Of a stretch of 64,000 nt of DNA, positions 44,658-53,687 are shown one piece after another. The stretch lies in assembly GCF_014863585.1 (NCBI RefSeq), contig NZ_CP062253.1, positions 1,700,501 to 1,764,500 on the forward strand. The letters are read 5' to 3'. A program made the translations under genes and the position numbers. The notes under the pieces were generated by a model, which was not told where the DNA came from, did no database searches, and worked only from the letters and a program-made list of their open reading frames with translations. Origin of the DNA: Pseudomonas gozinkensis (GTDB lineage: Bacteria; Pseudomonadota; Gammaproteobacteria; Pseudomonadales; Pseudomonadaceae). Every line of letters begins with the position of its first letter. Position 1 is the first letter of the stretch.

Positions 44658-46073
44658 ATGAGTGGACAAAACTCGCAATCAGGCGAGCTGAAACGCGGCC
44701 TGAAAAATCGCCATATTCAACTGATCGCCCTCGGTGGCGCGATCGGTACCGGATTGTTCCTCGGCTCGGCCGGGGTGCTGAAATCCGCCGGCCCGTCGAT
44801 GATCCTCGGCTATGCCATCTGCGGCTTCATCGCCTTCATGATCATGCGCCAGCTCGGCGAAATGATCGTCGAAGAGCCGGTGGCCGGTTCCTTCAGCCAC
44901 TTCGCGCACAAATACTGGGGCGGCTTCGCCGGTTTCCTGTCGGGCTGGAACTGCTGGATTCTGTACATCCTGGTGGGCATGTCGGAGCTGACTGCCGTCG
45001 GCAAATACATCCACTACTGGGCGCCGGAGATCCCGAGCTGGGTCACTGCCGCCGCGTTCTTCGTGCTGATCAATGCGATCAACCTGGCCAACGTCAAAGT
45101 CTTCGGTGAAGCCGAATTCTGGTTCGCGATCATCAAGGTCGTGGCGATTGTCGGCATGATCGCCCTGGGCAGCTATCTGCTGGTCAGCGGCCATGGCGGC
45201 CCGCAGGCTTCGGTCAGCAACCTGTGGTCCCACGGCGGCTTCTTCCCCAACGGCGTCAGCGGTCTGGTGATGGCCATGGCGATCATCATGTTCTCCTTCG
45301 GTGGTCTGGAAATGCTCGGTTTTACCGCAGCCGAAGCCGACAAGCCGAAAACCGTGATCCCGAAAGCCATCAACCAGGTGATCTACCGGATCCTGATTTT
45401 CTACATCGGCGCACTGGTGATCCTGCTGTCGCTGACCCCGTGGGACAGCCTGCTGGAAACCCTCAACGCTTCCGGTGATTCCTACAGCGGCAGCCCGTTC
45501 GTGCAGGTGTTCTCGATGCTCGGCAGCAACACCGCCGCGCACATCCTCAACTTCGTGGTCCTGACCGCGGCATTGTCGGTGTACAACAGCGGCACCTACT
45601 GCAACAGCCGCATGCTGCTGGGCATGGCCGAGCAGGGCGATGCGCCGAAAGCGCTGGCGAAGATCGACAAGCGCGGCGTGCCGGTGCGTTCGATCCTGGC
45701 GTCGGCGGCGGTAACTCTGGTTGCGGTGTTGCTCAACTACCTGATCCCGCAACACGCGCTGGAACTGCTGATGTCGCTGGTGGTTGCAACGCTGGTGATC
45801 AACTGGGCGATGATCAGCTTCTCGCACTTCAAGTTCCGCCAGCACATGAACAAGACCAACCAGAAGCCGCTGTTCAAGGCGCTGTGGTACCCGTACGGCA
45901 ACTACATCTGCCTGGCGTTCGTCCTGTTCATCCTCGGCGTGATGTTGCTGATCCCGGGCATTCAGATCTCGGTGTACGCGATTCCGGTGTGGGTGGTGTT
46001 CATGTGGGCCTGCTACGTGATCAAGAACAAGCGCAGCGATCAACGCGCGGTGCTTGGGGCCGCGGCCAAGTAG
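44658..46073 (+). CDS. aroP: Aromatic amino acid permease, AroP-type (APC superfamily)
   Basis: A 471-residue transporter with 12 helices. ATG 44658 (MSGQNSQSGELKRGLKNRHIQLIALGGAIGTG) has only a weak ribosome site, consistent with leader control. The family signature GGAIGTGLFLGSAGVLKSAGPS and the conserved EMIVEEPVAGSFSHFA are seen. AroP/PheP/GabP/CycA members are hard to separate by eye; the Trp-codon leader and nearby phh genes support an aromatic amino acid substrate. P. putida also has aroP close to phh genes, as I recall. Confidence 0.82.
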   Translation: MSGQNSQSGELKRGLKNRHIQLIALGGAIGTGLFLGSAGVLKSAGPSMILGYAICGFIAFMIMRQLGEMIVEEPVAGSFSHFAHKYWGGFAGFLSGWNCWILYILVGMSELTAVGKYIHYWAPEIPSWVTAAAFFVLINAINLANVKVFGEAEFWFAIIKVVAIVGMIALGSYLLVSGHGGPQASVSNLWSHGGFFPNGVSGLVMAMAIIMFSFGGLEMLGFTAAEADKPKTVIPKAINQVIYRILIFYIGALVILLSLTPWDSLLETLNASGDSYSGSPFVQVFSMLGSNTAAHILNFVVLTAALSVYNSGTYCNSRMLLGMAEQGDAPKALAKIDKRGVPVRSILASAAVTLVAVLLNYLIPQHALELLMSLVVATLVINWAMISFSHFKFRQHMNKTNQKPLFKALWYPYGNYICLAFVLFILGVMLLIPGIQISVYAIPVWVVFMWACYVIKNKRSDQRAVLGAAAK

Positions 46074-46086
46074 GCAACGGATGACA

Positions 46087-46116
46087 ACAAAAAAGCCGGC
46101 TTCTGCCGGCTTTTTT
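46087..46116. terminator. Intrinsic terminator after the permease gene
   Basis: AAAAAAGCCGGC-TTCT-GCCGGCTTTTTT, a 12-bp perfect stem with T/A tracts. Confidence 0.95.
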
Positions 46117-46181
46117 GTGCCCGGTCCTACGCGAAGTGACGATAGACTGCCGGCGCCAATTGAATCGCGAAGGAGTCGGAC

Positions 46182-46877
46182 ATGGATCAGGTGCAAACGC
46201 ACTACGAGGTCGAGGGAGACGCGCTGACGCGTGACGATGTGCTGGCGCTGATCGAGTCTCAGCGCCTGCCGCTGCGGTTTGTCGGGGTGGATTTCACCGA
46301 TGTCGATCTGTCGCGCCTGACACTGGATCGCGCCGAGTTCCAGCGTTGTACCTTGCTGCGCACGCAATTTCTCGGTGCCCGCCTTGAGGCGACTCAATGG
46401 AAGGGCTGTCGAGGTGCCCACGCGGTGTTCGAAGCGGCCCAGTTGCTGGAGGCTTCATTCAGCAGCTGCGATTTGAATAACACCCGCTGGCAGCGGGCGA
46501 AACTGGCACAGGTCGCTTTCACGGGCTGCAAGTTGACCGGTGCCAACTTCAGTCACACGTCCAGTCTGGGCCTGTCGTTCAGTGAGACCCGGCTCAATAG
46601 CGCGTTTCTGGCCGGCATGTCGTTCGCCCGCACGACGTTGAACGGTCTGGATTTCTCCGATGCGGACTTGAGTGATGCCGACTTTCGCAAGGCCGAGTTC
46701 GTCGAGTGCAGCCTGGCTCACGCACGCATCAACGGCGCGAGGTTCACGGATGCCGATTTGCGTGGCGCCGACCTGAGCGGTTTTCGGCTCAACGATGCCA
46801 AACTGTTCAAAGGTGCGGTGATTTCCCGGGCCCAGGCGTCGATGCTGTTGTCCGAACTGGGGTTGTCTGTCGCTTAG
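46182..46877 (+). CDS. Pentapeptide-repeat protein
   Basis: A 231-residue protein with about 30 A(D/N)LXX-type pentapeptides (VDFTDVDLSRLTLDRAEFQ, DFSDADLSDADFRKAEF, DADLRGADLSGFRL) forming a right-handed quadrilateral beta helix, capped by helices at each end. There is no signal peptide. Some relatives (Qnr, MfpA) mimic DNA and protect gyrase, but the interior here is not diagnostic. It is 21 bp upstream of arfB on the same strand. Confidence 0.9.
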   Translation: MDQVQTHYEVEGDALTRDDVLALIESQRLPLRFVGVDFTDVDLSRLTLDRAEFQRCTLLRTQFLGARLEATQWKGCRGAHAVFEAAQLLEASFSSCDLNNTRWQRAKLAQVAFTGCKLTGANFSHTSSLGLSFSETRLNSAFLAGMSFARTTLNGLDFSDADLSDADFRKAEFVECSLAHARINGARFTDADLRGADLSGFRLNDAKLFKGAVISRAQASMLLSELGLSVA

Positions 46878-46898
46878 CGACTTGAAGGTAGAGTTTCC

Positions 46899-47312
46899 AT
46901 GCTGGTGATTTCCAACAATGTGCATCTGCCGGATGCCGAGATCGAACTGACGTACATCCGCGCCCAGGGTGCCGGTGGGCAGAACGTCAACAAGGTCTCC
47001 AGTGCCGTGCACCTGCGCTTCGACATTCCGGCCTCGTCCTTGCCCGAGTTCTACAAGGAGCGGCTCCTGGCGCTGCGCGACAGTCGCATCACCGGCGACG
47101 GTGTGCTGATCATCAAGGCCCAGCAATACCGTACGCAGGAACAGAATCGCGCCGATGCGCTGGAGCGTCTGACCGAGTTGATCCTCAGCGCCACCAAAGT
47201 CGAGAAGAAACGCCGGCCGACGAAGCCGACGCTGGGTTCAAAGAAACGTCGGCTCGAGTCGAAGACCAAACGCGGCAGCATCAAGGCCGGGCGCGGCAAG
47301 GTGGATTTCTAG
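46899..47312 (+). CDS. arfB: Alternative ribosome-rescue factor ArfB (peptidyl-tRNA hydrolase)
   Basis: A 137-residue release-factor-like protein with the catalytic GGQ at 26-28 ([19 protein letters not shown]) and a Lys/Arg-rich C-terminal tail ([24 protein letters not shown]) that enters the empty mRNA channel. It rescues stalled non-stop ribosomes. Its stop overlaps the stop of the convergent MFS gene. Confidence 0.95.
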   Translation: MLVISNNVHLPDAEIELTYIRAQGAGGQNVNKVSSAVHLRFDIPASSLPEFYKERLLALRDSRITGDGVLIIKAQQYRTQEQNRADALERLTELILSATKVEKKRRPTKPTLGSKKRRLESKTKRGSIKAGRGKVDF

Positions 47313-48508
47313 TCTTCGCGGTACTTCGCCGTGTGGCGGTAGAGATAGACGCTCAATGCCAGACCGCTCAATGCGGCGAGGGCGGCGAACAGGAAGATCG
47401 AGGCAAAACCGAAGCCCGCTGCAATGGCTCCGGCCAGAGGCCCGGTGATGCCCAGTGACAAGTCGATGAACAGCGAATAGGCCCCGACTGCCGCTCCACG
47501 GCTGGAGGCTGGCACCAGGTTTACGGCTTCCACGCCCAGCGCCGGGAATACCAGCGAGAAACCGAAACCGCTCAATGCCGCGCCGGCCAATGCCCAGTGC
47601 GCGTCTGGCGCGAGCCACAACAACAGCAGACCCAGTGTTTCCACCGACAGACAGGCAATCGCCACGCGAAAGCCGCCGAGGCGGTTGATCAGGTTGCCGA
47701 ACAGCAGTCGCGCACCGATGAAGCTGGCGCCGAACAGGCTCAGGCACAGCACCGCGTTATCCCAGTGCTGCGTGGCGTAATACAGGGTAATGAAGGTGGC
47801 GATGGTGCCGAAACCGATCGAGCCCAGCGCCAGTCCGCAGCCGTGGGGGAAGACGCGACCGAGAACATGCATGAACGGCAGACGCTCGCCGGCCACGATC
47901 GGCGCGGCGGTTTTCGGCCAGGCCAGCAGCAGCCCCAGCGTGGCCAGCAGCAGAATGCTCACACCCATGCTCCACAGACCGAAACGGCTGACCAGCCACA
48001 CCCCCAGCGGCGCGCCGACCGCCAGTGCGCCGTAACTGGCGATACCGTTCCACGAGATGACCTTGGCGGTGTTGGCGGCGCCGACACGGCCGATGCCCCA
48101 GCCGATCGAGCCTGAGCCGACCAGGCTTTCCGCGCTGCCCAGTACCAGACGGCCGACGAACAGACTGATCAGGCTCAGCAGCGGCAGGTTGGGTGTCCAC
48201 GCCGAAATCAGCATGAACACACCGCTCAAACCGCACCCGGCCAGGCCAATCATCACCGCACGTTTGCTGCCCTGGTTGTCGATAATCTTGCCGGCATACG
48301 GACGGCTGAGCAGGGTGGCAAGGTATTGCACGCTGATCACCAGCCCGGCGATGACCGCGCCGAAGCCCAGGTCGCTGTGCACGTAGCCGGGCAGCACCGC
48401 CAGCGGAATGCCGATGTTCAGGTAGCCGATGAAGGTGAACAGGACGATGGAAACGACTTGCAGCGTGACCGCCAGGGGGCGCTGGGGTTCTGGCATAGAG
48501 GACGACAT
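47309..48508 (-). CDS. MFS transporter (YhhS/YfcJ-like)
   Basis: A 399-residue protein with 12 helices; the loop 2-3 motif reads [17 protein letters not shown], and [20 protein letters not shown] is typical of the YhhS/UPF0226 branch. ATG 48508 ([11 protein letters not shown]) is used; the frame opens at TTG 48517. E. coli members export arabinose or confer resistance to glyphosate or toxic compounds; the substrate here is unknown. Confidence 0.88.
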   Translation of the reverse strand: MSSSMPEPQRPLAVTLQVVSIVLFTFIGYLNIGIPLAVLPGYVHSDLGFGAVIAGLVISVQYLATLLSRPYAGKIIDNQGSKRAVMIGLAGCGLSGVFMLISAWTPNLPLLSLISLFVGRLVLGSAESLVGSGSIGWGIGRVGAANTAKVISWNGIASYGALAVGAPLGVWLVSRFGLWSMGVSILLLATLGLLLAWPKTAAPIVAGERLPFMHVLGRVFPHGCGLALGSIGFGTIATFITLYYATQHWDNAVLCLSLFGASFIGARLLFGNLINRLGGFRVAIACLSVETLGLLLLWLAPDAHWALAGAALSGFGFSLVFPALGVEAVNLVPASSRGAAVGAYSLFIDLSLGITGPLAGAIAAGFGFASIFLFAALAALSGLALSVYLYRHTAKYRED

Positions 48509-48591
48509 GGGTAACAATCCACGGGAAGAGCAGAATAGATAGGCTGCTCATGATACCGATGCGGACGCGTCTGGGGCGGGGAAAAGTAAAA

Positions 48592-48771
48592 CTATTTGGC
48601 CGGGGCGACCAATTGCGTGGTGACCAGGGCGGCCAGGGCGTTTTCTTCGCTGCCGAAACGGGCGAGGAGGGCGGCCTGTTTCTCGGGCGAGAGACGGCTC
48701 CAGATCTCGATCATTTTCTCGGTGGCACCGATCAGGATCTCGGCCTGTTGTTCATCGAATTCTTTGGACAT
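48592..48771 (-). CDS. Small helical protein, 59 residues
   Basis: Reads MSKEFDEQQAEILIGATEKM and continues IEIWSRLSPEKQAALLARFG to a TAG stop; two amphipathic helices, no signal or Cys. The coding pattern (third-position GC) is normal. The ribosome site is weak. It is probably a conserved Pseudomonas hypothetical protein; I do not know a function. Confidence 0.65.
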   Translation of the reverse strand: MSKEFDEQQAEILIGATEKMIEIWSRLSPEKQAALLARFGSEENALAALVTTQLVAPAK

Positions 48772-48791
48772 GGCAGCTCAGGTTTCAGGCA

Positions 48792-48823
48792 GTGTGGAAA
48801 GCGCATGTTAGCGCTTTCCACAC
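48792..48823. terminator. Strong hairpin between two small genes
   Basis: GTGTGGAAAGCGC-ATGTTA-GCGCTTTCCACAC, a 13-bp perfect inverted repeat between the 43-residue and 59-residue genes. No T tract follows on either strand, so it could be an operator or processing site instead of a terminator. Confidence 0.5.
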
Positions 48824-48844
48824 GGTCTGTACGGCGGGTGTTAC

Positions 48845-48976
48845 TTACTCTTCGCTGTCGGCCGGACGGCTCTCGGCGGCTTCTTTCGGCTCGGGCTGTT
48901 GGGCACCGGCTTGTTGCGTGGTCGTCTGCTCAGTTTCGTGCAGGCTTGGGAAGGGGAGATTCGGAATCTCGTGCAT
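48845..48976 (-). CDS. Small acidic disordered protein, 43 residues
   Basis: ATG 48976 has AGGAG 8 bases upstream, a strong site. The sequence starts MHEIPNLPFPSLHETEQTTT and ends in a Gln/Pro/Glu-rich tail with RPADSEE. It is predicted disordered, with no known domain. Possibly co-transcribed with the 59-residue gene downstream. Confidence 0.6.
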   Translation of the reverse strand: MHEIPNLPFPSLHETEQTTTQQAGAQQPEPKEAAESRPADSEE

Positions 48977-49158
48977 GGTTGCGCTCCTCGCTAAGTCTGT
49001 TGATAGATCTGGTAGATCCGCGCTTTCAGAAAGCTTGCGAAGGATACAGCAGGAAAAGTGACAAATAGATTTTTAAATCCATTTGTTTCGACGGGCGGGA
49101 TTGTCTAGACAAGTGCGGCAAGGTGACGCAGCCCTGATCGACCCCACGTTCCGTGCCT

Positions 49159-49269
49159 GATCGTTCCCACGCTCCGCGTGGGAATGCCTCAATGGACGCT
49201 CCGCGTCCGCTTCGGCAGTGACGCAGAGCGTCCCGTGCTGCATTCCCACGCAGAGCGTGGGAACGATCA
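49159..49269. repeat. Intergenic palindromic repeat (GATCGTTCCCACGC family)
   Basis: Inverted ends GATCGTTCCCACGCTCCGCG and CGCAGAGCGTGGGAACGATC, with an inner GGACGCTCCGCGTCC / GACGCAGAGCGTC stem. It lies just past the phhC stop. Confidence 0.85.
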
Positions 49270-49278
49270 CGGAGAGGG

Positions 49279-50472
49279 TTATTTGCAGACGTTGGCGATC
49301 GCTTCGGCCAGCAAGTCGAGGCGCGTCGCATCAATTCCCGCGACGTTGGCCCGGCCCGAGCTGACCATGTACACGCTGTGATGCTCGCGCAGGTTCTTCA
49401 CCTGTTCCGGCGACAGGCCGGTGTAGGAGAACATCCCGCGTTGCACGCCAATGTGCGCAAATCGCTCGCGCAGGCCGTGCGGCTCCAGTGCTTCCACCAG
49501 ACCGCTGCGCAGCTGGGCGATGCGCAGACGCATGGCTTCCACTTCGTCGGCCCAGCGACGTTTCAGCTCCGGGTCGGCGAGGATCGTGGCGACCACAGCC
49601 GCGCCGTGATCCGGCGGCGTCGACCACAGGTTACGGGCGATGTGCGCCAGCTGGCTGCGAATGTCGATGAGCTTGTCAGCGGTTTTCGCGCTGACGATCA
49701 ACGCACCGGTACGGTCGCGATACAGGCCGAAGTTCTTCGAGCAGGAACTGGTGATCAGCAGCTCGGGTAACTCGGCGGCGAACAGCCGGGTCGACCACGC
49801 ATCCTGCTCCAGACCGTCGCCAAAGCCCTGGTAGGCAAAGTCGATCAACGGCAGCAGATCGCGACGACGTACCACGTCCAGCACCCGCTGCCAGTCGTCG
49901 TGACTCAGGTCGAAACCGGTCGGGTTGTGGCAGCATGCGTGCAGCAGCACCACATCGCCTTTTGGTACTTCATTGAGCACGGCGAGCATCGCGTCGACGT
50001 CGAGGCGGTTGTCGCTGCCGACGTACGGGTAATGGCTGATCTTGACCCCGGCCGCCGCGAAAATCGTTTCGTGGATCGGCCAGGTCGGGTTGCTCAGCCA
50101 TACGCCTTTGCCCGGCAGGCATTGCGCGATGAAGTCCGCCGCCAGACGCAAGGCGCCAGTGCCACCCGGAGTCTGGGTGGCGCCGGCGCGTTGCCCGGCG
50201 ATCAGTGCCGAATCGGCACCGAGCACCAGCTCGTTGATGACCTTGCCGAACAGCGGATTGCCGTGGCCTCCGATGTAAGTCTTGGTGTCCTGGCTCTCGA
50301 CCAGACGCGCCTCGGCGATTTTCACCGCTTCGGGAATCGGCGTCAGGCCCTGGGCGTCCTTGTAGACACCCACGCCGAGATCGAACTTGCGCGGATTGGA
50401 GTCCTGCGCGTAGGCCTCCATCAGGCCGAGGATCGGGTCGCCGGGCACCCGGCCGATGGCGTCGAAGTGCAT
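49279..50472 (-). CDS. phhC: Aromatic amino acid aminotransferase
   Basis: A 397-residue class I PLP aminotransferase of the AspC/TyrB type: DPILGLMEAY near the N-terminus, NPTWPIHETIFAAAG, CCHNPTGFDL, PLP-binding Lys in ITSSCSKNFGLYRDR, and RGMFSYTGL. In the phh operon it transaminates tyrosine (and phenylalanine) to the keto acid. Its ATG overlaps the phhB stop by one base (TAATG), giving translational coupling. Confidence 0.93.
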   Translation of the reverse strand: MHFDAIGRVPGDPILGLMEAYAQDSNPRKFDLGVGVYKDAQGLTPIPEAVKIAEARLVESQDTKTYIGGHGNPLFGKVINELVLGADSALIAGQRAGATQTPGGTGALRLAADFIAQCLPGKGVWLSNPTWPIHETIFAAAGVKISHYPYVGSDNRLDVDAMLAVLNEVPKGDVVLLHACCHNPTGFDLSHDDWQRVLDVVRRRDLLPLIDFAYQGFGDGLEQDAWSTRLFAAELPELLITSSCSKNFGLYRDRTGALIVSAKTADKLIDIRSQLAHIARNLWSTPPDHGAAVVATILADPELKRRWADEVEAMRLRIAQLRSGLVEALEPHGLRERFAHIGVQRGMFSYTGLSPEQVKNLREHHSVYMVSSGRANVAGIDATRLDLLAEAIANVCK

Positions 50473-50828
50473 TACTTGCGTCCTTCTGCGGTCTTGGCCA
50501 CTTCGTCAGTGCGCGCGGCCATGATGAAGTCGTTGCGGTGCAGACCCTTGATCGAGTGGCTCCACCAGGTCACGGTGACTTTGCCCCATTCGGTCAGCAG
50601 GCCCGGGTGGTGACCTTCAGCCTCGGAGATCTCGCCGACGGCGTTGGTGAAGGCCAGCGCGTGTTTGAAGTTCTTGAACAGGAAGACCTTTTCCAGCTGC
50701 ATGATGCTGTCGCGTACTTCGATGTTCCAGTCAGGGATCTGCTTGATCAGGATCGGCAGTTCTTCATCGCTGACTTGTGGGGCATCGGCACGGCACGCTT
50801 CGCAATGGGCTTGGTTCAAAGTGGACAT
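50472..50828 (-). CDS. phhB: 4a-hydroxytetrahydrobiopterin dehydratase (pterin carbinolamine dehydratase)
   Basis: A 118-residue enzyme that regenerates the pterin cofactor of phenylalanine hydroxylase. ATG 50828 has AGGAA. Motif [23 protein letters not shown] holds the active-site histidines. It is between phhA and phhC. Confidence 0.95.
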
Positions 50829-50945
50829 GGTTTGATTCCTGAGATCGGATGTCTTTTTTATAAGAGCTGTTACGGTCGTCAATGTCGCCACGCTAAACCA
50901 AAGTGGCGACGACTGACAGACTCACTTGTAAGCAAAAGTCGCGGG

Positions 50946-51737
50946 TCACGCAGCTTTTGGTTTTGGCGGAAATTTTGGTGCGTGCAGACCCAACTGCATG
51001 CCTTGCTTGACCATGGCCATGATGTCTTCGTGGGCCAGGTCGAACAGGCGCTTGAGGTTCGGCAGGACAAAATACAGCGGTTGCAGAATGTCGATGCGGT
51101 ACGGCGTGCGCATGGCTTCCAGCGGATCGAAGGCTTGATGCTCGGGCTCGTCCGACAGGCTGTAAACGGTTTCCTTCGGCGAGGACAGGATGCCGCCGCC
51201 GTAGATGCGTTTGCCCTGCGGCGTGTCGACCAGGCCGAACTCGATGGTCATCCAGTACAGGCGCGCCAGATAAACGCGTTCTTCCTTGGTCGCTTGCAGG
51301 CCGAGCTTGCCGTAGGTGTGGGTAAATTCGGCGAACCACGGATTGGTCAACAGCGGGCAGTGGCCAAAGATCTCGTGGAAAATGTCCGGCTCTTGCAAGT
51401 AGTCCAGCTCTTCACGGGTGCGAATGAACGTGGCCACCGGAAACTGCTTGCTGGCGAGCAATTCGAAAAAGGTCTGGAAGGGGATCAGCGCGGGAACGCG
51501 GGCAACCTGCCAGCCGGTGGTCTCGCCGAGCACCTTGTTGATCTCGCCCAGTTGCGGGATGCGGTCGTGGGGCAGACCGAGTTTTTCGATACCGTCCAGG
51601 TATTCCTGGCACGCGCGACCCTCGATCACTTTCATCTGGCGGGTAATCAGCGTGTTCCACACCGCGTGTTCTTCGGCGGGGTAGTCGATAAAACCTTGCG
51701 CATCGGGCTCGCGGGCCACGTATTGCGTCTGCTTCAT
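50946..51737 (-). CDS. phhA: Phenylalanine-4-hydroxylase
   Basis: A 263-residue iron- and pterin-dependent hydroxylase that converts phenylalanine to tyrosine. The iron ligands are visible: H121 and H126 in HEIFGHCP and E166 in TIEFG. It is the single-domain bacterial size. First gene of phhABC; divergent from phhR across 390 bp that hold a candidate PhhR box. Confidence 0.97.
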   Translation of the reverse strand: MKQTQYVAREPDAQGFIDYPAEEHAVWNTLITRQMKVIEGRACQEYLDGIEKLGLPHDRIPQLGEINKVLGETTGWQVARVPALIPFQTFFELLASKQFPVATFIRTREELDYLQEPDIFHEIFGHCPLLTNPWFAEFTHTYGKLGLQATKEERVYLARLYWMTIEFGLVDTPQGKRIYGGGILSSPKETVYSLSDEPEHQAFDPLEAMRTPYRIDILQPLYFVLPNLKRLFDLAHEDIMAMVKQGMQLGLHAPKFPPKPKAA

Positions 51738-51859
51738 GCTGCTCTCCTGCGAGGGGAATTTCGTTCTTGTTATGTCCTGCGATGGACTGAGAAATACCCC
51801 GGAACGTTCGTTGTTGCAGCAGGTTGATGACCGGTCGAGTAGGAAAAGTCTCTTTGATT

Positions 51860-51877
51860 CGTAAAATTTTCGTTACG
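51860..51877. promoter_or_regulatory. Candidate PhhR (TyrR-type) box
   Basis: CGTAAAATTTTCGTTACG, a dyad of CGTAA and TTACG, near the TyrR/PhhR consensus TGTAAA-N6-TTTACA. It is 123 bp upstream of the phhA start. Confidence 0.5.
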
Positions 51878-52000
51878 CTTCGTGCGATAAGTCGTGTTTG
51901 CGGTGACTGTCGGGTTTGAAAAGGCCCGTGGCTGTCACATAATCTTGACGACTATTTGCGCGCCTGGGCAGAAAACGAGACCAAGGTGCGTCGCAAAATC

Positions 52001-52093
52001 CTGTGGGAGCGAGCTTGCTCGCGATTGCGTCGGGACATTCAGCATTGATGTACCAGACAAATCGCTTTCGCGAGCAAGCTCGCTCCCACAGGG
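52001..52093. repeat. Palindromic repeat (TGTGGGAGCGAGCTTGCTCGC family)
   Basis: Inverted arms CTGTGGGAGCGAGCTTGCTC and GAGCAAGCTCGCTCCCACAG around 40 bp of spacer, 35 bp upstream of phhR. Confidence 0.85.
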
Positions 52094-52127
52094 ATTGTGT
52101 TCAACCCTATCTTCGTCGGGCCTTTAT

Positions 52128-53687
52128 ATGCGTATCAAAGTCCACTGCCAGAACCGCATCGGCATCCTTCGCGACATCCTCAATCTGCTGGTGGAGTACG
52201 GGATCAACGTCGCCCGTGGCGAGGTTGGCGGTGAGCATGGCAACGCGATCTACCTGCATTGCCCTAACCTGATCAACATTCAGTTCCAGGCGCTGCGGCC
52301 CAAGTTCGAGGCGATTGCCGGGGTGTTCGGCGTCAAGCGGGTAGGGCTGATGCCCAGCGAGCGGCGGCACATGGAGTTGAATGCGCTGCTGGGGGCGCTG
52401 GAGTTTCCGGTGTTGTCGATCGACATGGGCGGCTCCATTGTTGCGGCCAACCGTGCGGCGGCGCAGTTGCTTGGGGTGCGGGTGGACGAGGTGCCAGGGA
52501 TTCCGCTGTCACGCTACGCCGAAGATTTCGACCTGCCGGAGCTGGTGCGCGCGAACAAGTCGCGAATCAACGGGATGCGGGTCAAGGTCAAGGGCGACAT
52601 TTTTCTGGCCGACATCGCGCCGCTGCAATCGGAGCACGACGACAGCGAAGCCATGGCCGGTGCCGTGCTGACCTTGCACCGTGCGGACCGCGTCGGCGAG
52701 CGCATCTACAACGTGCGCAAACAGGAGCTGCGAGGCTTCGACAGTATCTTCCAGAGCTCGAAAGTGATGGCGGCGGTGGTGCGCGAAGCACGACGCATGG
52801 CGCCGCTGGATGCACCGCTTCTGATTGAAGGTGAAACCGGCACTGGCAAGGAATTGCTGGCGCGGGCCTGTCACCTGGCGAGCCCGCGCGGCCAGTCACC
52901 CTTGATGGCGCTCAACTGCGCTGGGCTGCCGGAGTCGATGGCCGAGACCGAGCTGTTCGGCTACGGCCCCGGTGCCTTTGAAGGCGCGCGGGCCGAAGGC
53001 AAGCTCGGGCTGCTGGAACTGACGGCGGGCGGCACGCTGTTCCTCGATGGCGTCGGCGAAATGAGCCCGCGCTTGCAGGTGAAATTGCTGCGCTTCCTGC
53101 AGGACGGCTGCTTCCGTCGCGTAGGCAGTGATGAAGAGGTTTACCTGGACGTACGGGTGATCTGCGCAACCCAGGTGGACTTGTCGGAGCTGTGCGCTCG
53201 CGGCGAGTTTCGTCAGGATCTGTATCACCGCTTGAACGTGCTTTCACTGCACATTCCGCCACTGCGCGAATGCCTCGACGGTTTGACGCCGCTGGTGGAG
53301 CACTTTCTCGATCAGGCCAGTCGGCAGATCGGCTGCCCGTTGCCGAAACTGGCGCCGGCGGCAATGGACCGGCTCAGTCGCTATCATTGGCCGGGCAACG
53401 TGCGGCAGCTGGAGAACGTATTGTTTCAGGCGGTTTCGCTGTGCGACGGCGGCACGGTCAAGGCCGAGCACATTCGTCTGCCGGATTACGGTGTGCGTCA
53501 GCCGCTTGGCGATTTCTCCCTCGAAGGCGGGCTCGACGAGATTGTCGGGCGCTTCGAGAAAGCGGTGCTGGAGCGCTTGTATTCCGAGCATCCGAGCAGC
53601 CGGCAGCTGGGCAAGCGGCTCGGGGTTTCGCACACCACGATTGCCAACAAGCTGCGTGAGTACGAAGTCGGCAAGAGTGAGTCTTAA
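52128..53687 (+). CDS. phhR: TyrR-family transcriptional regulator PhhR
   Basis: A 519-residue regulator of aromatic amino acid catabolism. ATG 52128 (MRIKVHCQNRIGILRDI) starts the ACT domain; a longer frame to 51894 crosses the palindromic repeat. PAS domain about 80-190; AAA+ domain with Walker A GETGTGKE and Walker B LFLDGVGEM; Fis-type HTH at the end (RQLGKRLGVSHTTIANKLREYE). The sigma-54 contact loop GAFTGA reads GAFEGA (GYGPGAFEGARAEGK), so it probably acts on sigma-70 promoters like TyrR. Confidence 0.95.
   Translation: MRIKVHCQNRIGILRDILNLLVEYGINVARGEVGGEHGNAIYLHCPNLINIQFQALRPKFEAIAGVFGVKRVGLMPSERRHMELNALLGALEFPVLSIDMGGSIVAANRAAAQLLGVRVDEVPGIPLSRYAEDFDLPELVRANKSRINGMRVKVKGDIFLADIAPLQSEHDDSEAMAGAVLTLHRADRVGERIYNVRKQELRGFDSIFQSSKVMAAVVREARRMAPLDAPLLIEGETGTGKELLARACHLASPRGQSPLMALNCAGLPESMAETELFGYGPGAFEGARAEGKLGLLELTAGGTLFLDGVGEMSPRLQVKLLRFLQDGCFRRVGSDEEVYLDVRVICATQVDLSELCARGEFRQDLYHRLNVLSLHIPPLRECLDGLTPLVEHFLDQASRQIGCPLPKLAPAAMDRLSRYHWPGNVRQLENVLFQAVSLCDGGTVKAEHIRLPDYGVRQPLGDFSLEGGLDEIVGRFEKAVLERLYSEHPSSRQLGKRLGVSHTTIANKLREYEVGKSES

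Larger units (their letters stand above)
51738..52127. promoter_or_regulatory. phhA-phhR divergent regulatory region
   Basis: A 390-bp gap. It holds the candidate PhhR box at 51860-51877 and the palindromic repeat at 52001-52093 close to phhR. I saw no TGGCAC-N5-TTGC sigma-54 element on the minus strand, in line with sigma-70 activation. Confidence 0.6.

Noticed and set aside
44679..46421. 580-codon frame antisense to the permease gene
   Set aside because: The sense strand has a 12-helix transporter and a following terminator; the antisense translation is His/Asp/Arg-rich noise.
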